Of a DNA stretch of 64,000 nucleotides, positions 16,402 through 25,847 are shown in pieces; the first letter of the stretch is position 1, and each line of letters opens with the position of its first letter. The position numbers and the translations under genes were made by a program. Source of the DNA: Candidatus Sulfotelmatobacter sp. (GTDB lineage: Bacteria; Acidobacteriota; Terriglobia; Terriglobales; Acidobacteriaceae); assembly GCA_017883385.1 (NCBI GenBank), contig JADGNQ010000002.1, positions 1-64,000 of the forward strand. The letters are read 5' to 3'. The notes beneath the pieces are model-generated. The model was not told where the DNA came from, made no database searches, and saw only the letters and a program-made list of their open reading frames with translations.

Positions 16402-16560
16402 GATTCGTATCAGGCCATCGCTTCAGCGATACCGCCAAAGCACATCGGACTCCAACGGCTTTCGCTGCTGCGGGTTTGACCGCCGCAGTCGCAGTGGCTA
16501 AAGCCGAGGTGTGTGGCGTGCTTCTGCGGCATGCCTAAGAGGCATGCCCTGATACGACTC
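16402..16560. repeat. Repeat family B, copy 1 (terminal inverted repeats)
   Basis: The element of about 159 bp is bounded by GATTCGTATCAGG and the near-complement CCTGATACGACTC. Each end is followed internally by a small hairpin (ATCGC-TTCA-GCGAT on the left, GCATGCC/GGCATGC on the right). It occupies most of the gap between the peroxiredoxin leader and the PhzF gene. Related copies lie at 29168 and 47884. Confidence 0.65.
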
Positions 16561-16680
16561 TCGCTCAGACTGCCCAGGCCCTCTCGCCGCAGAATGCGAT
16601 CGTTGCATTTTTTCTGCATCGCCTCTAGACGCCACGCATCCTTTCTCTAACACGGCAATTCAGGCAATCCGGGACTACTC

Positions 16681-17574
16681 ATGAGCACGCAGATGCGACG
16701 GCTTGCGATGGCGCAGTGGGACGTCTTCTCTTCCAAGTCGCTCGAAGGAAATTCCCTGGCCGTATTCTTCGACGCTCGTGCGCTCAGTGACGCCGAGATG
16801 CATGCGCTGGCCAAGGAAATGAATCTCTCGGAGACGACCTTCATCTTTCCCCGCGATCAGGAGACCGAACACGCACGCGGCGTGCGGGTAAGAATCTTCA
16901 CCGTGCAGGAAGAACTGCCATTTGCGGGCCATCCGACGCTGGGAACAGCTTTCGGCTTGCGTGCTGAAAGCCGGGCCAGGGAGATCGCGCTTGACCTGAA
17001 CGTGGGCAAGGTGCCGGTGCGATTTGAAGACCCTGCGGGTCAGCCGACGTTCGCTGAGATGACGCAAGTAGATCCCGTCTTCGGAGTTCAGCACGACCGC
17101 GAGGCCGTGGCGCGGGTTACGGGACTACGCATCGAGGATTTCGACCCGGCGCTTCCGATCGAGACAGTGTCGACCGGGTTGCCGTACACGGTGACGCCGT
17201 TGAAGTCTCTGGCCGTGATCCAGAAGTTACGGCTGAACTTGAGCTGCGCCGACGACTACCTGGAGAAAACCGGCGGAAAGTTCTTTTACTTCGTGTCGCG
17301 TGAAACCGTCGATCCCGACGCGCGCCTGCACGCCAGAATGCTGTTCTACAACGGCGAAGATCCCGCCACCGGCTCGGCGGCAGGCTGCACCGCCGCGTGG
17401 ATGGCGGCCCACGACGTGGCCCGATCGGACGAGCGCGTCCTCATCGAGCAGGGCCTGGAAATGCAGCGGCCCAGCCGGATCTTCGTTCGCGCTTCGCGTC
17501 AAGATAACCGGATAGTTAACGTTCGTGTCGGCGGCAACGCAATCGAGGTTTTGCGCGGCGAAGTTTTCCTCTAG
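16681..17574 (+). CDS. PhzF family protein
   Basis: The 297-residue protein matches the phenazine-biosynthesis-like fold: GNSLAVFFDA near the N terminus, the catalytic glutamate in NLSETTF, the conserved ELPFAGHPTLG and GEDPATGSAAG. Characterised members are isomerases or epimerases acting on small acids; most bacterial homologues have no known substrate, and no phenazine genes are nearby. There is no strong ribosome-binding site at the ATG at 16681; ATG codons at residues 5 and 10 are alternatives. Confidence 0.9.
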   Translation: MSTQMRRLAMAQWDVFSSKSLEGNSLAVFFDARALSDAEMHALAKEMNLSETTFIFPRDQETEHARGVRVRIFTVQEELPFAGHPTLGTAFGLRAESRAREIALDLNVGKVPVRFEDPAGQPTFAEMTQVDPVFGVQHDREAVARVTGLRIEDFDPALPIETVSTGLPYTVTPLKSLAVIQKLRLNLSCADDYLEKTGGKFFYFVSRETVDPDARLHARMLFYNGEDPATGSAAGCTAAWMAAHDVARSDERVLIEQGLEMQRPSRIFVRASRQDNRIVNVRVGGNAIEVLRGEVFL

Positions 17575-17784
17575 CTCCGAGCGCACAAGCTGCGGAAAAC
17601 ACTGCCACTCACCAGCGCGCAGGAAAATCAATGGCCAGATAGTCCCATTGGCATCGGCGGCACTTTACAGAGAGCGTTCTTCCCGTTAGCATCCTTCTCG
17701 CTCTGACATTCTTCATATTGAGAAAAGCTGCTGTTGGTTTTGCGATCGGCTGAACCGGTTGCGCCAACAGGTTGCGGAAGGCTG

Positions 17785-18207
17785 ATGAAACCAAAGCGCA
17801 CCATCCTATCTGTAGATGACAACGAACAGTCTCTGTCCCATCGCAAAATCATGCTGGAAACCCGAGGATACCGCGTGGCCAGCTTCTCGCGCGGAGAGGA
17901 AGCCCTGGCGCGTTTCCAACAGGGCGGAATCGACCTGGTGATCGCCGACATGGCGATGCCCGGACTGGACGGCCCGCAACTGATCGCCAAGATCAAGGAT
18001 GTGTCGCCACACATTCCTGCCATTCTTATCTCCAGTAAAGTGCGCATCTACGATCATGAATCCAAGGCGGACGTCTTCCTCGCCAAAGGAATGTATGCGC
18101 CTGTCGATCTGCTGGAACGCGTCCGGCAATTGCTCGTGCGCAAGCGCGGGCCCAAGCGCATGCAACAGCGGCCCCCAGAAATTGCACGGCAAGTCGGCGC
18201 GGCCTGA
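17785..18207 (+). CDS. Single-domain response regulator
   Basis: The 140-residue CheY-like receiver has an intact active site: VDDN (Asp11, Asp12), the phosphoacceptor Asp55 (LVIADMAMPG), Ser in ISS, and Lys in FLAKG. It ends in a basic tail (RKRGPKRMQQRP) rather than an output domain. The ATG at 17785 has GGAAGG 4 nt upstream; the frame runs back to 17734, but those residues do not belong to the fold. No kinase is adjacent. Its partner is unknown. Confidence 0.88.
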   Translation: MKPKRTILSVDDNEQSLSHRKIMLETRGYRVASFSRGEEALARFQQGGIDLVIADMAMPGLDGPQLIAKIKDVSPHIPAILISSKVRIYDHESKADVFLAKGMYAPVDLLERVRQLLVRKRGPKRMQQRPPEIARQVGAA

Positions 18208-18281
18208 GGCCACTTCCCCGGACACTTTGATTAGTGACATAGTGCGCGTCCGCACTCTGACTTGGCCTTCGTGTAAGATTC

Positions 18282-18995
18282 ATGTCAGGCATGGCCGGAG
18301 CATTCATCGAAGCAAAAGACCTGCGCAAGACGTATCACGTAGGCAAAATTGAGGTCGAGGCGTTGCGCGGAATCTCCTTCAGCGTGCAGAAGGGCGAATT
18401 CGTCAGCGTCGTGGGCCCATCGGGCAGCGGAAAATCAACCCTCTTTTATCTTTTGGGTGGGCTGACTCGTGCCGACGGGGGCAGTGTGGTTCTCGACAGC
18501 GACGACCTGGCCACCCTCACCGACGCCGCGCGAACCCGCATGCGCAAGCGCAAGATCGGCTTCGTGTTCCAGAAGTTTAACTTGCTGCCGACGCTCGACG
18601 CCCGTTCCAACATCACGATCGCGCAGGAAATCTCGGGCAACGGCGATCGCGATCCGGCGCATTTCAACCGCATTACCGACCTTCTCGGCCTGACCAAACG
18701 CCTGGGGCACCGCCCGTCCGAACTTTCCGGAGGAGAACAGCAGCGCGTCGCTTTGGCGCGCGCTCTCATCAACAAACCTGCCGTCGTGCTGGCCGACGAA
18801 CCCACGGGCAACCTGGATTCCAAGAACTCTGACATCGTGCTCAGCATGCTGCGCCGGTCGAACCAGGAACTGGGTCAAACCGTCCTGATGATCACGCATA
18901 ATCCGGAAGCGGCGAAGTACGGCGACCGCATCATCCACATGCGCGACGGCCAGATCGTAAGGCCGGAGGATGATCCGCAGTGGGTGGCTCACTGA
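18282..18995 (+). CDS. ABC transporter ATP-binding protein (MacB/LolD type)
   Basis: The 237-residue ATPase contains Walker A GPSGSGKST, Q-loop FVFQKFNLLPT, signature LSGGEQQRVALARAL, Walker B AVVLADEPTGNLDS, and the switch His in ITHNPE. These features, including EPTGNLDS, are typical of the LolD/MacB/FtsE subfamily, which works with FtsX-fold permeases. No permease gene is adjacent, so this is an orphan; one of the FtsX-like permeases at 53-57 kb has its own ATPase. An ATG at 18291 is an alternative start. Confidence 0.9.
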   Translation: MSGMAGAFIEAKDLRKTYHVGKIEVEALRGISFSVQKGEFVSVVGPSGSGKSTLFYLLGGLTRADGGSVVLDSDDLATLTDAARTRMRKRKIGFVFQKFNLLPTLDARSNITIAQEISGNGDRDPAHFNRITDLLGLTKRLGHRPSELSGGEQQRVALARALINKPAVVLADEPTGNLDSKNSDIVLSMLRRSNQELGQTVLMITHNPEAAKYGDRIIHMRDGQIVRPEDDPQWVAH

Positions 18996-19069
18996 CCCTG
19001 CCGCGCCGTCGGACCGTCCGCGATGGTATCCTAATCAATCCTATCCCGCGATGAGGCTGTAAACCTTTG

Positions 19070-20767
19070 ATGGCTGATCCAGTGACCCCCAACCCAGACA
19101 ATCCAGCAACCCAACCTCCCGCCGAAAACGTGGAATCCTTCGGCGACATTCTCTCGCAGTATCAAAAAAGCCATTCGCGCAAGACCGAAGGCAGCCGACA
19201 ACTGCAGGCCACGGTGATTGCAGTCAACGCCGAATCCGTCTTCTTCGACATCGGATACAAGTCGGAGGGAATCCTTCCGCTTGCGGCTTTGCAGGGTGAA
19301 ACCCTGAAACCTGGCGACAAGGCGCTGGTCACGGTCAAGGGACGCGACCCGGACGGCTACTACGAACTCTCCCGCTTCAAAGTTGAGCGGCCGATGGACT
19401 GGACGGCGCTGGAGAAGGCTTTCGCCGACAAGTCGACTGTCCTGGGCACGGTCACGGGCGTTATCAAAGGCGGATTCAGTGTCGACGTGGGTGTGCGGGC
19501 GTTCATGCCCGCCTCGCGCAGCGGAGTGCGCGAGGCCGCGGAGATGGAAAATCTGGTAGGGCAGGAGATCCGCTGCCGCATCATCAAGCTCGACGTCACC
19601 GATGAAGACGTTGTGGTCGATCGCCGCGCGGTGGCGGAAGAGGAAGAGCGCTCGGCCAAGGACCACCTTTACTCGCAAATCAAGGAAGGCGCGACGGTGA
19701 GCGGCACGGTTCGCAGCCTCACCGATTACGGCGCGTTCGTCGATCTCGGCGGAGTGGATGCATTGCTGCACGTGAGCGACATCGCATGGGGCCGGGTAAA
19801 CAAGCCGGCAGACGTGTTGTCGGTAGGCCAGCAGGTCGAAGTAAAGGTTCTCAAGCTCGCAACCGATTCCGACAAGCGACGCATTTCTGTCGGGCTCAAG
19901 CAGCTTCAACCGCATCCCTGGGACGCGGTCGCGGAGAAGTTCAAAGCCGGCGACCGCGTGCACGGCACCGTCACCCGCCTGGTAGAGTTCGGGGCGTTCG
20001 TTGAACTGGAACCCGGCATCGAGGGTCTGATTCACATTTCCGAGATGTCATGGTCCAAGGGCAAGATCAGGAAAGCCAGCGACGTCGTGAAGGAGGGTGA
20101 GACCGTTGAGGCCGTGATCCTAGGAGTGCAGGCAGCAGAGCGCCGCATCTCGCTCGGACTCAAGCAGGCGCTGGGCGATCCCTGGGTCGACGTGGCCCAG
20201 CGCTTTCAGGTTGGTTCAGCTATTGAAGGACCGGTCACGAACTTGACCAAGTTCGGAGCCTTTGTTCAGCTTTCCGAGGGAATCGAAGGCATGGTCCACG
20301 TCAGCGACATCAGCGCCGAAAAGCGCATCAACCAGCCTGCGGACGTGCTGCGAGTCGGGCAAGTGGTCAAAGCGCAGGTGCTTGCCATCGACCTCGAGAA
20401 GCGCCAGATACGGTTGGGCATGAAGCAACTCGTCCCTACCGGCATCGATGAATACCTCGCGGAACACAATGAGGGCGATGTGGTCACCGGCCGATTGATG
20501 GACGATGGCGGCAAGCAGTCGCGAGTGGAACTGGGCGACGGCATTCACGCCACCTGCAGGGTCACCACACCAGCTCCGGCGCAGGCCGAGACGCGGGCAG
20601 AATCAAAAGCAGATCTATCGTCTTTGACTTCGATGCTGGAGGCTCGCTGGAAAACCGGATCCAGCGTGGCTCCCAAGGCGGAACCGGCCCGCGCCGGCCA
20701 GGTTCGCAGTTTCCGCATCGTGAAGCTGGACCGGACTGCGAAAAAGATCGAGTTGGAACTGGCTTAG
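19070..20767 (+). CDS. rpsA: 30S ribosomal protein S1
   Basis: The 565-residue protein is built of repeated S1 RNA-binding domains: about 44-110, 128-195, 213-281, 300-370 and 387-455, plus a degenerate sixth in the C terminus. Typical strands are VSGTVRSLTDYGAFVDLGG and VHGTVTRLVEFGAFVELEPG followed by HISEMSW. S1 brings mRNA to the 30S subunit. The ATG at 19070 follows a distant GAGG; the frame also has a TTG just upstream. An Ala/Glu-rich linker precedes the last domain. It is followed by two tRNA genes. Confidence 0.92.
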   Translation: MADPVTPNPDNPATQPPAENVESFGDILSQYQKSHSRKTEGSRQLQATVIAVNAESVFFDIGYKSEGILPLAALQGETLKPGDKALVTVKGRDPDGYYELSRFKVERPMDWTALEKAFADKSTVLGTVTGVIKGGFSVDVGVRAFMPASRSGVREAAEMENLVGQEIRCRIIKLDVTDEDVVVDRRAVAEEEERSAKDHLYSQIKEGATVSGTVRSLTDYGAFVDLGGVDALLHVSDIAWGRVNKPADVLSVGQQVEVKVLKLATDSDKRRISVGLKQLQPHPWDAVAEKFKAGDRVHGTVTRLVEFGAFVELEPGIEGLIHISEMSWSKGKIRKASDVVKEGETVEAVILGVQAAERRISLGLKQALGDPWVDVAQRFQVGSAIEGPVTNLTKFGAFVQLSEGIEGMVHVSDISAEKRINQPADVLRVGQVVKAQVLAIDLEKRQIRLGMKQLVPTGIDEYLAEHNEGDVVTGRLMDDGGKQSRVELGDGIHATCRVTTPAPAQAETRAESKADLSSLTSMLEARWKTGSSVAPKAEPARAGQVRSFRIVKLDRTAKKIELELA

Positions 20768-20839
20768 CGGTGTAGGGAGTGTCGGTCACTGCGGTAACGC
20801 GCGCCTCGATCCAGGGCGGGCGTTCGGAACCGCAAATGG

Positions 20840-20845
20840 TATAAT
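20840..20845 (+). promoter_or_regulatory. -10 element for the tRNA pair
   Basis: A perfect TATAAT lies 11 nt before the 5' end of tRNA-Gly. No good -35 hexamer is seen at 17 bp. Confidence 0.5.
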
Positions 20846-20856
20846 TTTTGGGTCGA

Positions 20857-20931
<75 letters not shown>

Positions 20932-21004
20932 GTTTTTTGTGTTGCCAACCTGCTGGTTCCCCCAGATGGACTTTTTCCGGCCGGAACGCTAACGTATGGG
21001 CAGG

Positions 21005-21081
<77 letters not shown>

Positions 21082-21331
21082 CTTTCCTTCCAGATCAGCT
21101 AATCCCTGTGATTCTGGCATCGTTTGGCCTAAGCTGCCTCCCATTTCCTCACTTCGCCTCTTTTCAGCGGCCCTAGGAATTCATCGCTGCGTGCCGGCGG
21201 TCGCGAATTTCGAACACAAGCTGGCGTGATCCCGGTCACAGATAGACAGCCGGGCACGGACCGAACATGGGAGTTCGCAGCGCGAGACCAAGGGAGACTT
21301 CGCCAACGCCCCTGCGCTGCAGCAATCGGCC

Positions 21332-23002
21332 ATGCGGCCTTGCGGTCCAGGGATAGTCGTGCGCTTCCTCAAACCGACCAAGCTACGAAGAATGTCGCAG
21401 ATCATTTTCTTTCTGCTGTTTCTCTTCCTTCTGCTGCGCACCGAGTTCCGGGGATCGTTGGCAGCTTCAGGAAGCGACATCCGACTTCCATATCCCGTCG
21501 GACTCTTCTTCCAGCTTGACCCGCTGGTCGCTCTCTCGAACGCACTGGCCAGTCATGCCCTCTACCGCGGCCTGCTGTGGAGTCTGGCGATCCTGATTCC
21601 CACGATGTTCCTTGGGCGTTTCTTCTGCGGGTGGATATGCCCTCTGGGATCCATTCATCATTTCTTCAGCAGCTTTAAGTCGGAACGCAAACGCGGTAAG
21701 CAGTTGATCGAATCGAACCGCTACAAACGCTGGCAGACCACGAAGTATTACCTGCTGATCGTGGCCTTGCTCGCGGCCGTGATGGGCACGGGCGTGGTTG
21801 GATGGCTGGACCCGTTCTCCTTGCTGGTGCGTTCGTTGGGTTTGTCCATCATTCCCGCAACCAACTATGGCCTGCGGGCCGGGCTGAGCGTGCTCGAACA
21901 TAGCCGATTTGCTCCCGTTCAAACCTTGGGCGGCGTGCTGCACTTCATTCTCGGGGCGCTGCTGCTGAGCTTCAAACAGCCTTACTTCCGCCAGGGGGTT
22001 TGGCTAGGCGTGATCTTCATTTTTCTTGTGGCGCTGAACTTCCGCATCACCCGATTCTGGTGTCGCGCACTTTGCCCCCTGGGTGCGCTGCTGGGGATCG
22101 TCTCGCGGTGGTCGGTACTCGGGCTAGTTAAGCACCCGGAGCACTGCAACGACTGCAATCGTTGCCTGCTGCGTTGCCAGGGCGGCGACGACCCAATTGG
22201 TGGCGTCCCCTGGCATCAGGCCGAGTGCCATCTGTGCCTCAATTGCGTGGATGAATGTCCTGAGCACGGGCTGCAATTTAAGTTCTTCCCCGCACAGAAA
22301 GCGATTGGCGCAAACCTGCAGCGGCGCAAAGTCCTCACCGGACTTGCTGCCGGCGCCGCGCTGGTTCCGCTGGTGCGCGCCACTCCTGGATTCGCGGCGG
22401 AACGCCATGAGCGCTTGCTGCGTCCTCCGGGAGCGCTCGACGAAGAACATTTCCTGTCGCGCTGCATTCGCTGTGGCGAATGCATGAAGGTTTGCCCGAA
22501 CAACGCGCTGCATCCCACCTTGACCGAGGCCGGGATCGAAGGCCTATGGACGCCGGTTCTGGTGCCGCGCCTGGGCTATTGCGAGACCAGTTGCGTACTG
22601 TGCTCACAGGTTTGCCCCACCGGCGCCATCTGGGAGATCACGCCGAAAGAAAAAGGATGGTCGGTGGATGTGGCCGGTGCTGCGAAACCGATCCGGCTCG
22701 GCACTGCATTCTACGATCGCGGCCGGTGCCTGCCCTGGGCCATGGCCACGGACTGCATCGTCTGCGAGGAATGGTGTCCCACATCGCCCAAGGCAGTCTA
22801 CCTTCGCCCGGCGGAGGTGATCGACGCCGCAGGCAACGTCAAGCAAGTCAAGCAGCCTTATCTTGATCCCGCCCGCTGCGTCGGTTGCGGCGCCTGCGAG
22901 CATGCCTGTCCGGTGCAGGATCGCCCGGCGGTCTACGTCACCAGCGTCGGCGAAAGCCGCTCCCGCACGAATCAAATCCTGTTGAACCGGAGAAAGGGAT
23001 AG
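21332..23002 (+). CDS. Membrane polyferredoxin (NapH/CcoG-like 4Fe-4S protein)
   Basis: The 556-residue protein has an N-terminal multi-helix membrane part with CGWICPLGS and WCRALCPLG, as in NapH/NosR/YccM proteins. Several 4Fe-4S motifs follow: CNDCNRC, CHLCLNCVDECP, CIRCGECMKVCP, CVLCSQVCP and CVGCGACEHACP. An internal twin-Arg-like RRKVLTGLAAGAALVP lies between the two cluster groups, suggesting an ancestral fusion of NapH- and NapG-like parts. It begins a tight three-gene set with a lipoprotein and a DUF362 protein. Start choice is uncertain: ATG 21332, GTG 21359 (AGGGA upstream) and ATG 21392 are all possible. The likely role is electron transfer at the membrane. Confidence 0.85.
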   Translation: MRPCGPGIVVRFLKPTKLRRMSQIIFFLLFLFLLLRTEFRGSLAASGSDIRLPYPVGLFFQLDPLVALSNALASHALYRGLLWSLAILIPTMFLGRFFCGWICPLGSIHHFFSSFKSERKRGKQLIESNRYKRWQTTKYYLLIVALLAAVMGTGVVGWLDPFSLLVRSLGLSIIPATNYGLRAGLSVLEHSRFAPVQTLGGVLHFILGALLLSFKQPYFRQGVWLGVIFIFLVALNFRITRFWCRALCPLGALLGIVSRWSVLGLVKHPEHCNDCNRCLLRCQGGDDPIGGVPWHQAECHLCLNCVDECPEHGLQFKFFPAQKAIGANLQRRKVLTGLAAGAALVPLVRATPGFAAERHERLLRPPGALDEEHFLSRCIRCGECMKVCPNNALHPTLTEAGIEGLWTPVLVPRLGYCETSCVLCSQVCPTGAIWEITPKEKGWSVDVAGAAKPIRLGTAFYDRGRCLPWAMATDCIVCEEWCPTSPKAVYLRPAEVIDAAGNVKQVKQPYLDPARCVGCGACEHACPVQDRPAVYVTSVGESRSRTNQILLNRRKG

Positions 23003-23004
23003 CA

Positions 23005-23538
23005 ATGACAGTGATCTTGAAGCGCACGGCCGTGCAGCGTACAGCCAAAGTCCGCGCGGTTTTGACCGTGATGAGTCTGGCCGTCTTGTTTTATGCCAGT
23101 TGCAGCCGGCACCCGGAAGTTCAAGCCACGCCGTTTCCAGCCTCCAATGAAGTTGCTGGCTGGGCAAAGACCGGAGACACACGCACCTTCTCGGCCACAG
23201 AGCTTTGGAATTACATCGACGGAGACGCGGAGCGATATGTAAAGGCCGGCGTGCAGTCGACCTCTACTGCGGACTACAAATTCCAGAACAAGTTCGACGC
23301 AGTGGTCGATGTCTATACTATGGCCAGCGCGGGGGCCGCCCAGACGATCTTCCAATCGGAGCCGGCCGGCCAGGCGAAACCATTGCAACTCGGCGACAAC
23401 GGGCGCTTGTATGCCGGGAGTCTTGTCTTCGTCAAAGGGAAGTATCTCGTCCGGATCGTCGCCTACAAGGAACTGCCAGAGGTGCCCCCGGCACTTCAGG
23501 GTCTGGGCCGCGAGATCGAGACGCACCTCTCCCGATGA
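23005..23538 (+). CDS. Exported DUF6599-like protein (possible lipoprotein)
   Basis: The 177-residue protein starts 2 bp after the polyferredoxin stop, with AAAGGGA upstream. A hydrophobic segment ends in FYASC, a weak lipobox with Cys near residue 33. The mature part contains ATELWNYIDGDAERYVKAG, which I recognise from a family (DUF6599, to the best of my recall) found next to polyferredoxins and DUF362 proteins in Acidobacteriota. Function is unknown; co-transcription suggests an accessory to the redox protein. Confidence 0.7.
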   Translation: MTVILKRTAVQRTAKVRAVLTVMSLAVLFYASCSRHPEVQATPFPASNEVAGWAKTGDTRTFSATELWNYIDGDAERYVKAGVQSTSTADYKFQNKFDAVVDVYTMASAGAAQTIFQSEPAGQAKPLQLGDNGRLYAGSLVFVKGKYLVRIVAYKELPEVPPALQGLGREIETHLSR

Positions 23539-23628
23539 ATGATCGTCCCCTGAAGTGTGTCTGCGATCACTGCATGCGCGGGCCGACCGCAGTATGAATG
23601 TTACGTCTTATTAAGGTATGGAGTGTCT

Positions 23629-24612
23629 ATGGAAACCGACAACATCCTAAGTCGTCGCGAAGCGCTCATCAAGTTGTTGCGGGTTGCGGGAGCCAGTGCC
23701 GGAGCAGCGGGCGTGGGTCTCTGGCTCAGTGAACACAGCTGGCGTCCTGAGACTGCGTTGGCCATGACGGTAAAGCATGGTCACACGGTGGCGCCGGATC
23801 CGAAGCTTCCGGAAATGGCAATTATTCAAGGGGACGATCCCGCACAACTGGCCCGGCAGGCCATCGAAGAACTGGGAGGGATGCGCCGCTTCATCTCCCG
23901 CGGCGACGTTGTCCTGGTCAAGCCGAACATCGGCTGGGACCGCACACCAGAACAGGCCGCCAACACAAACCCTGACGTGGTCGCTGAAATTGTCCGCCAG
24001 TGTTTGAATGCTGGAGCCAAACGGGTCATCGTGACCGACGTGAGCTGCAACGACGCACGCCGCTGCTTTCAGCGGTCCGGGATCGCAGAGGCTGCACAGC
24101 GCGCCGGCGCGGATGTCATTCTTCCCGACCCCGCCCGATTCAAGGAAGTCGATCTGCAAGGTGAGGTTCTGCATGCCTGGCCGGTGTTCGATCCTTTCCT
24201 GAATGTCGACAAGGTCATTAACGTTCCGATCGCAAAGCACCACGGCCTCACCGGCACAACTCTCGGCATGAAGAATTGGTACGGTATGTTGGGCGGCCAA
24301 CGGAATCAGTTGCACCAGAGAATCCATGAGAGCCTCGTGGACCTTGCCGACTTTGTGCGTCCGACTCTGACCATCATCGATTGTTACCGGATACTCCTGC
24401 GCAACGGTCCAACCGGAGGCAACCTGGAAGACGTACTGCTCAAGAAGACTCTGGTCGCCGGAACCGATCCCGTTGCCCTCGATGCTTATGTGGCGAAGGC
24501 ATACTGGAACATGGAAGTCGACGCTCTGCCTTACTTGAAGATGGCGGCCAAGCGTGGACTGGGCACGTATCAGTTCGAAAACGTTCGCACGCGAATCAAG
24601 AAGCTGGCGTGA
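23629..24612 (+). CDS. DUF362 domain protein with Tat-like signal
   Basis: The 327-residue product starts at the ATG at 23629 with GGAG 6 nt upstream. The N terminus SRREALIKLLRVAGASAGAAGVG looks like a Tat signal. The body matches DUF362: VLVKPNIGWDRTPEQAANTNP, VIVTDVSC, INVPIAKHHGLTGTTLGMKNWYGML. DUF362 proteins are often fused to ferredoxins; here the ferredoxins are in the gene two positions upstream. No Cys cluster is present in this protein itself. It is the third gene of the set; the reaction is unknown. Confidence 0.85.
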   Translation: METDNILSRREALIKLLRVAGASAGAAGVGLWLSEHSWRPETALAMTVKHGHTVAPDPKLPEMAIIQGDDPAQLARQAIEELGGMRRFISRGDVVLVKPNIGWDRTPEQAANTNPDVVAEIVRQCLNAGAKRVIVTDVSCNDARRCFQRSGIAEAAQRAGADVILPDPARFKEVDLQGEVLHAWPVFDPFLNVDKVINVPIAKHHGLTGTTLGMKNWYGMLGGQRNQLHQRIHESLVDLADFVRPTLTIIDCYRILLRNGPTGGNLEDVLLKKTLVAGTDPVALDAYVAKAYWNMEVDALPYLKMAAKRGLGTYQFENVRTRIKKLA

Positions 24613-24740
24613 CGCCAGCACCACCGTTTCTACACGGACAGTTAGTCGTCATCGAGAACCAATAATCCACATTCTTTTTCTTGACTTCAGAAGTGGAGTG
24701 GGTCAATATGGCGTTAGGCGACATGTCATCGGAGGCCATA

Positions 24741-25064
24741 ATGGAGCCGCTGCCCCTCACCGAACCCGTTCTGCTCATTCTTCTCAGCCTAGCGGGGCAG
24801 CCTCGGCACGGCTATTCCATTCTCAAGGACGTCGAGCAGATGAGCGACGGACGCGTCGTGCTGAGCACCGGCACTCTGTACGGCGCGCTGCGCCGGTTGC
24901 TCGATGACGACTGGATTGAGCGTTTCAAAGAGGAGGAGATCTCCCGCGGCCGCCAGGCTTATCGCCTGACGTCCCAGGGACGCAGGAATTTGCAGTCAGA
25001 AGTAAGCCGGATGAAACATCTCACACGTTTGGCGAGCCTGCGCGCCGCACTCAAGGAGATCTGA
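24741..25064 (+). CDS. PadR family transcriptional regulator
   Basis: The 107-residue regulator has the PadR winged helix: PVLLILLSLAGQPRHGYSIL, VLSTGTLYGALRRLLDDDWIER and the wing RQAYRLTSQGRRNL, followed by a short helical tail. The ATG at 24741 has GGAGG 6 nt upstream; ATGs at 24708 and 24723 are in frame. A possible -35 TTGACT lies at 24681. It overlaps the control of the next gene (3-bp gap), a small membrane protein that is probably part of the regulated unit. Confidence 0.88.
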   Translation: MEPLPLTEPVLLILLSLAGQPRHGYSILKDVEQMSDGRVVLSTGTLYGALRRLLDDDWIERFKEEEISRGRQAYRLTSQGRRNLQSEVSRMKHLTRLASLRAALKEI

Positions 25065-25067
25065 TTG

Positions 25068-25592
25068 ATGCTCAGAATCTACCGGTGCCTGCTGCATGTC
25101 TACCCGGCGGTCCATCGCGTCCGGTTCGGCGACGAGATGATTGCCGTGCTCGGCGAGAGGCAGTCGGAGACCACCCATAAGAAAGCGACCACTCGTGCCG
25201 CATTTTGCATGCGCGAGGCTTCCGGCCTGCTGACCGGCGCTCTGCGGGAACACTTGCGAATTCTGACCAGCACTCAGAAATGGTTACCGTTTTCAACCAG
25301 GAGGTTTAACATGCGCAGCGAATTCCGTTTCCCACGAGCAACCGCGGTACTCATGATGATTATTCTTGCCGGAATCGTCGTCGCCATCGAAAAGGCAAGG
25401 GTGATTCAGACGTCACAGTCCCACGGGACTCCGCTCGTACCCCTGGAGGCGGCACGCCTCACCTTTTTCCCGACGGTCGCACTCCTGCTGGTGATTTTCT
25501 ATGCCGCTGGGCTGGTCGGATGGGCGATCCTGTTCGCCATGCATCGCTCAGGAATGCACCGGCTCGCCGACATGTCAGCCGAACAGAAATAG
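25068..25592 (+). CDS. Membrane protein coupled to PadR regulator
   Basis: The 174-residue protein starts 3 bp after the padR stop, with AAGGAG inside the end of padR, so translation is probably coupled. It has a cytoplasmic N-terminal half (YRCLLHVYPAVHRVRFGDEM, a segment typical of proteins encoded beside PadR in Acidobacteriota) and two hydrophobic helices (about 95-110 and 138-160). There is no catalytic motif. It may sense or anchor; function unknown. Confidence 0.75.
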   Translation: MLRIYRCLLHVYPAVHRVRFGDEMIAVLGERQSETTHKKATTRAAFCMREASGLLTGALREHLRILTSTQKWLPFSTRRFNMRSEFRFPRATAVLMMIILAGIVVAIEKARVIQTSQSHGTPLVPLEAARLTFFPTVALLLVIFYAAGLVGWAILFAMHRSGMHRLADMSAEQK

Positions 25593-25847
25593 TCGCAAGC
25601 CCTCCCGGCTTTCCAACTCCGGCGGGAGGAATTCCGTTGGTTTCCGTAAGGTCGCAACGTTCTTGGCGACACCTCGCTCTGGGAATGGCCCCCGTTTGCG
25701 TTTCCCGACCCCCGCGGGGAATTGCGGCAGCGCATCGCCCATCTGATCTCGAGTCAACTTGCCTGCTGCGCCCAATCTCTCTACACTCGTCTCTCCACAG
25801 TCACATGTTATCGCCGCGCGGGATGCGGCCGATCGAGGGCAGAAGAC

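Noticed and set aside
19031-20035. 334-codon minus-strand frame
   Set aside because: It is antisense to rpsA, whose S1 domains are unmistakable.
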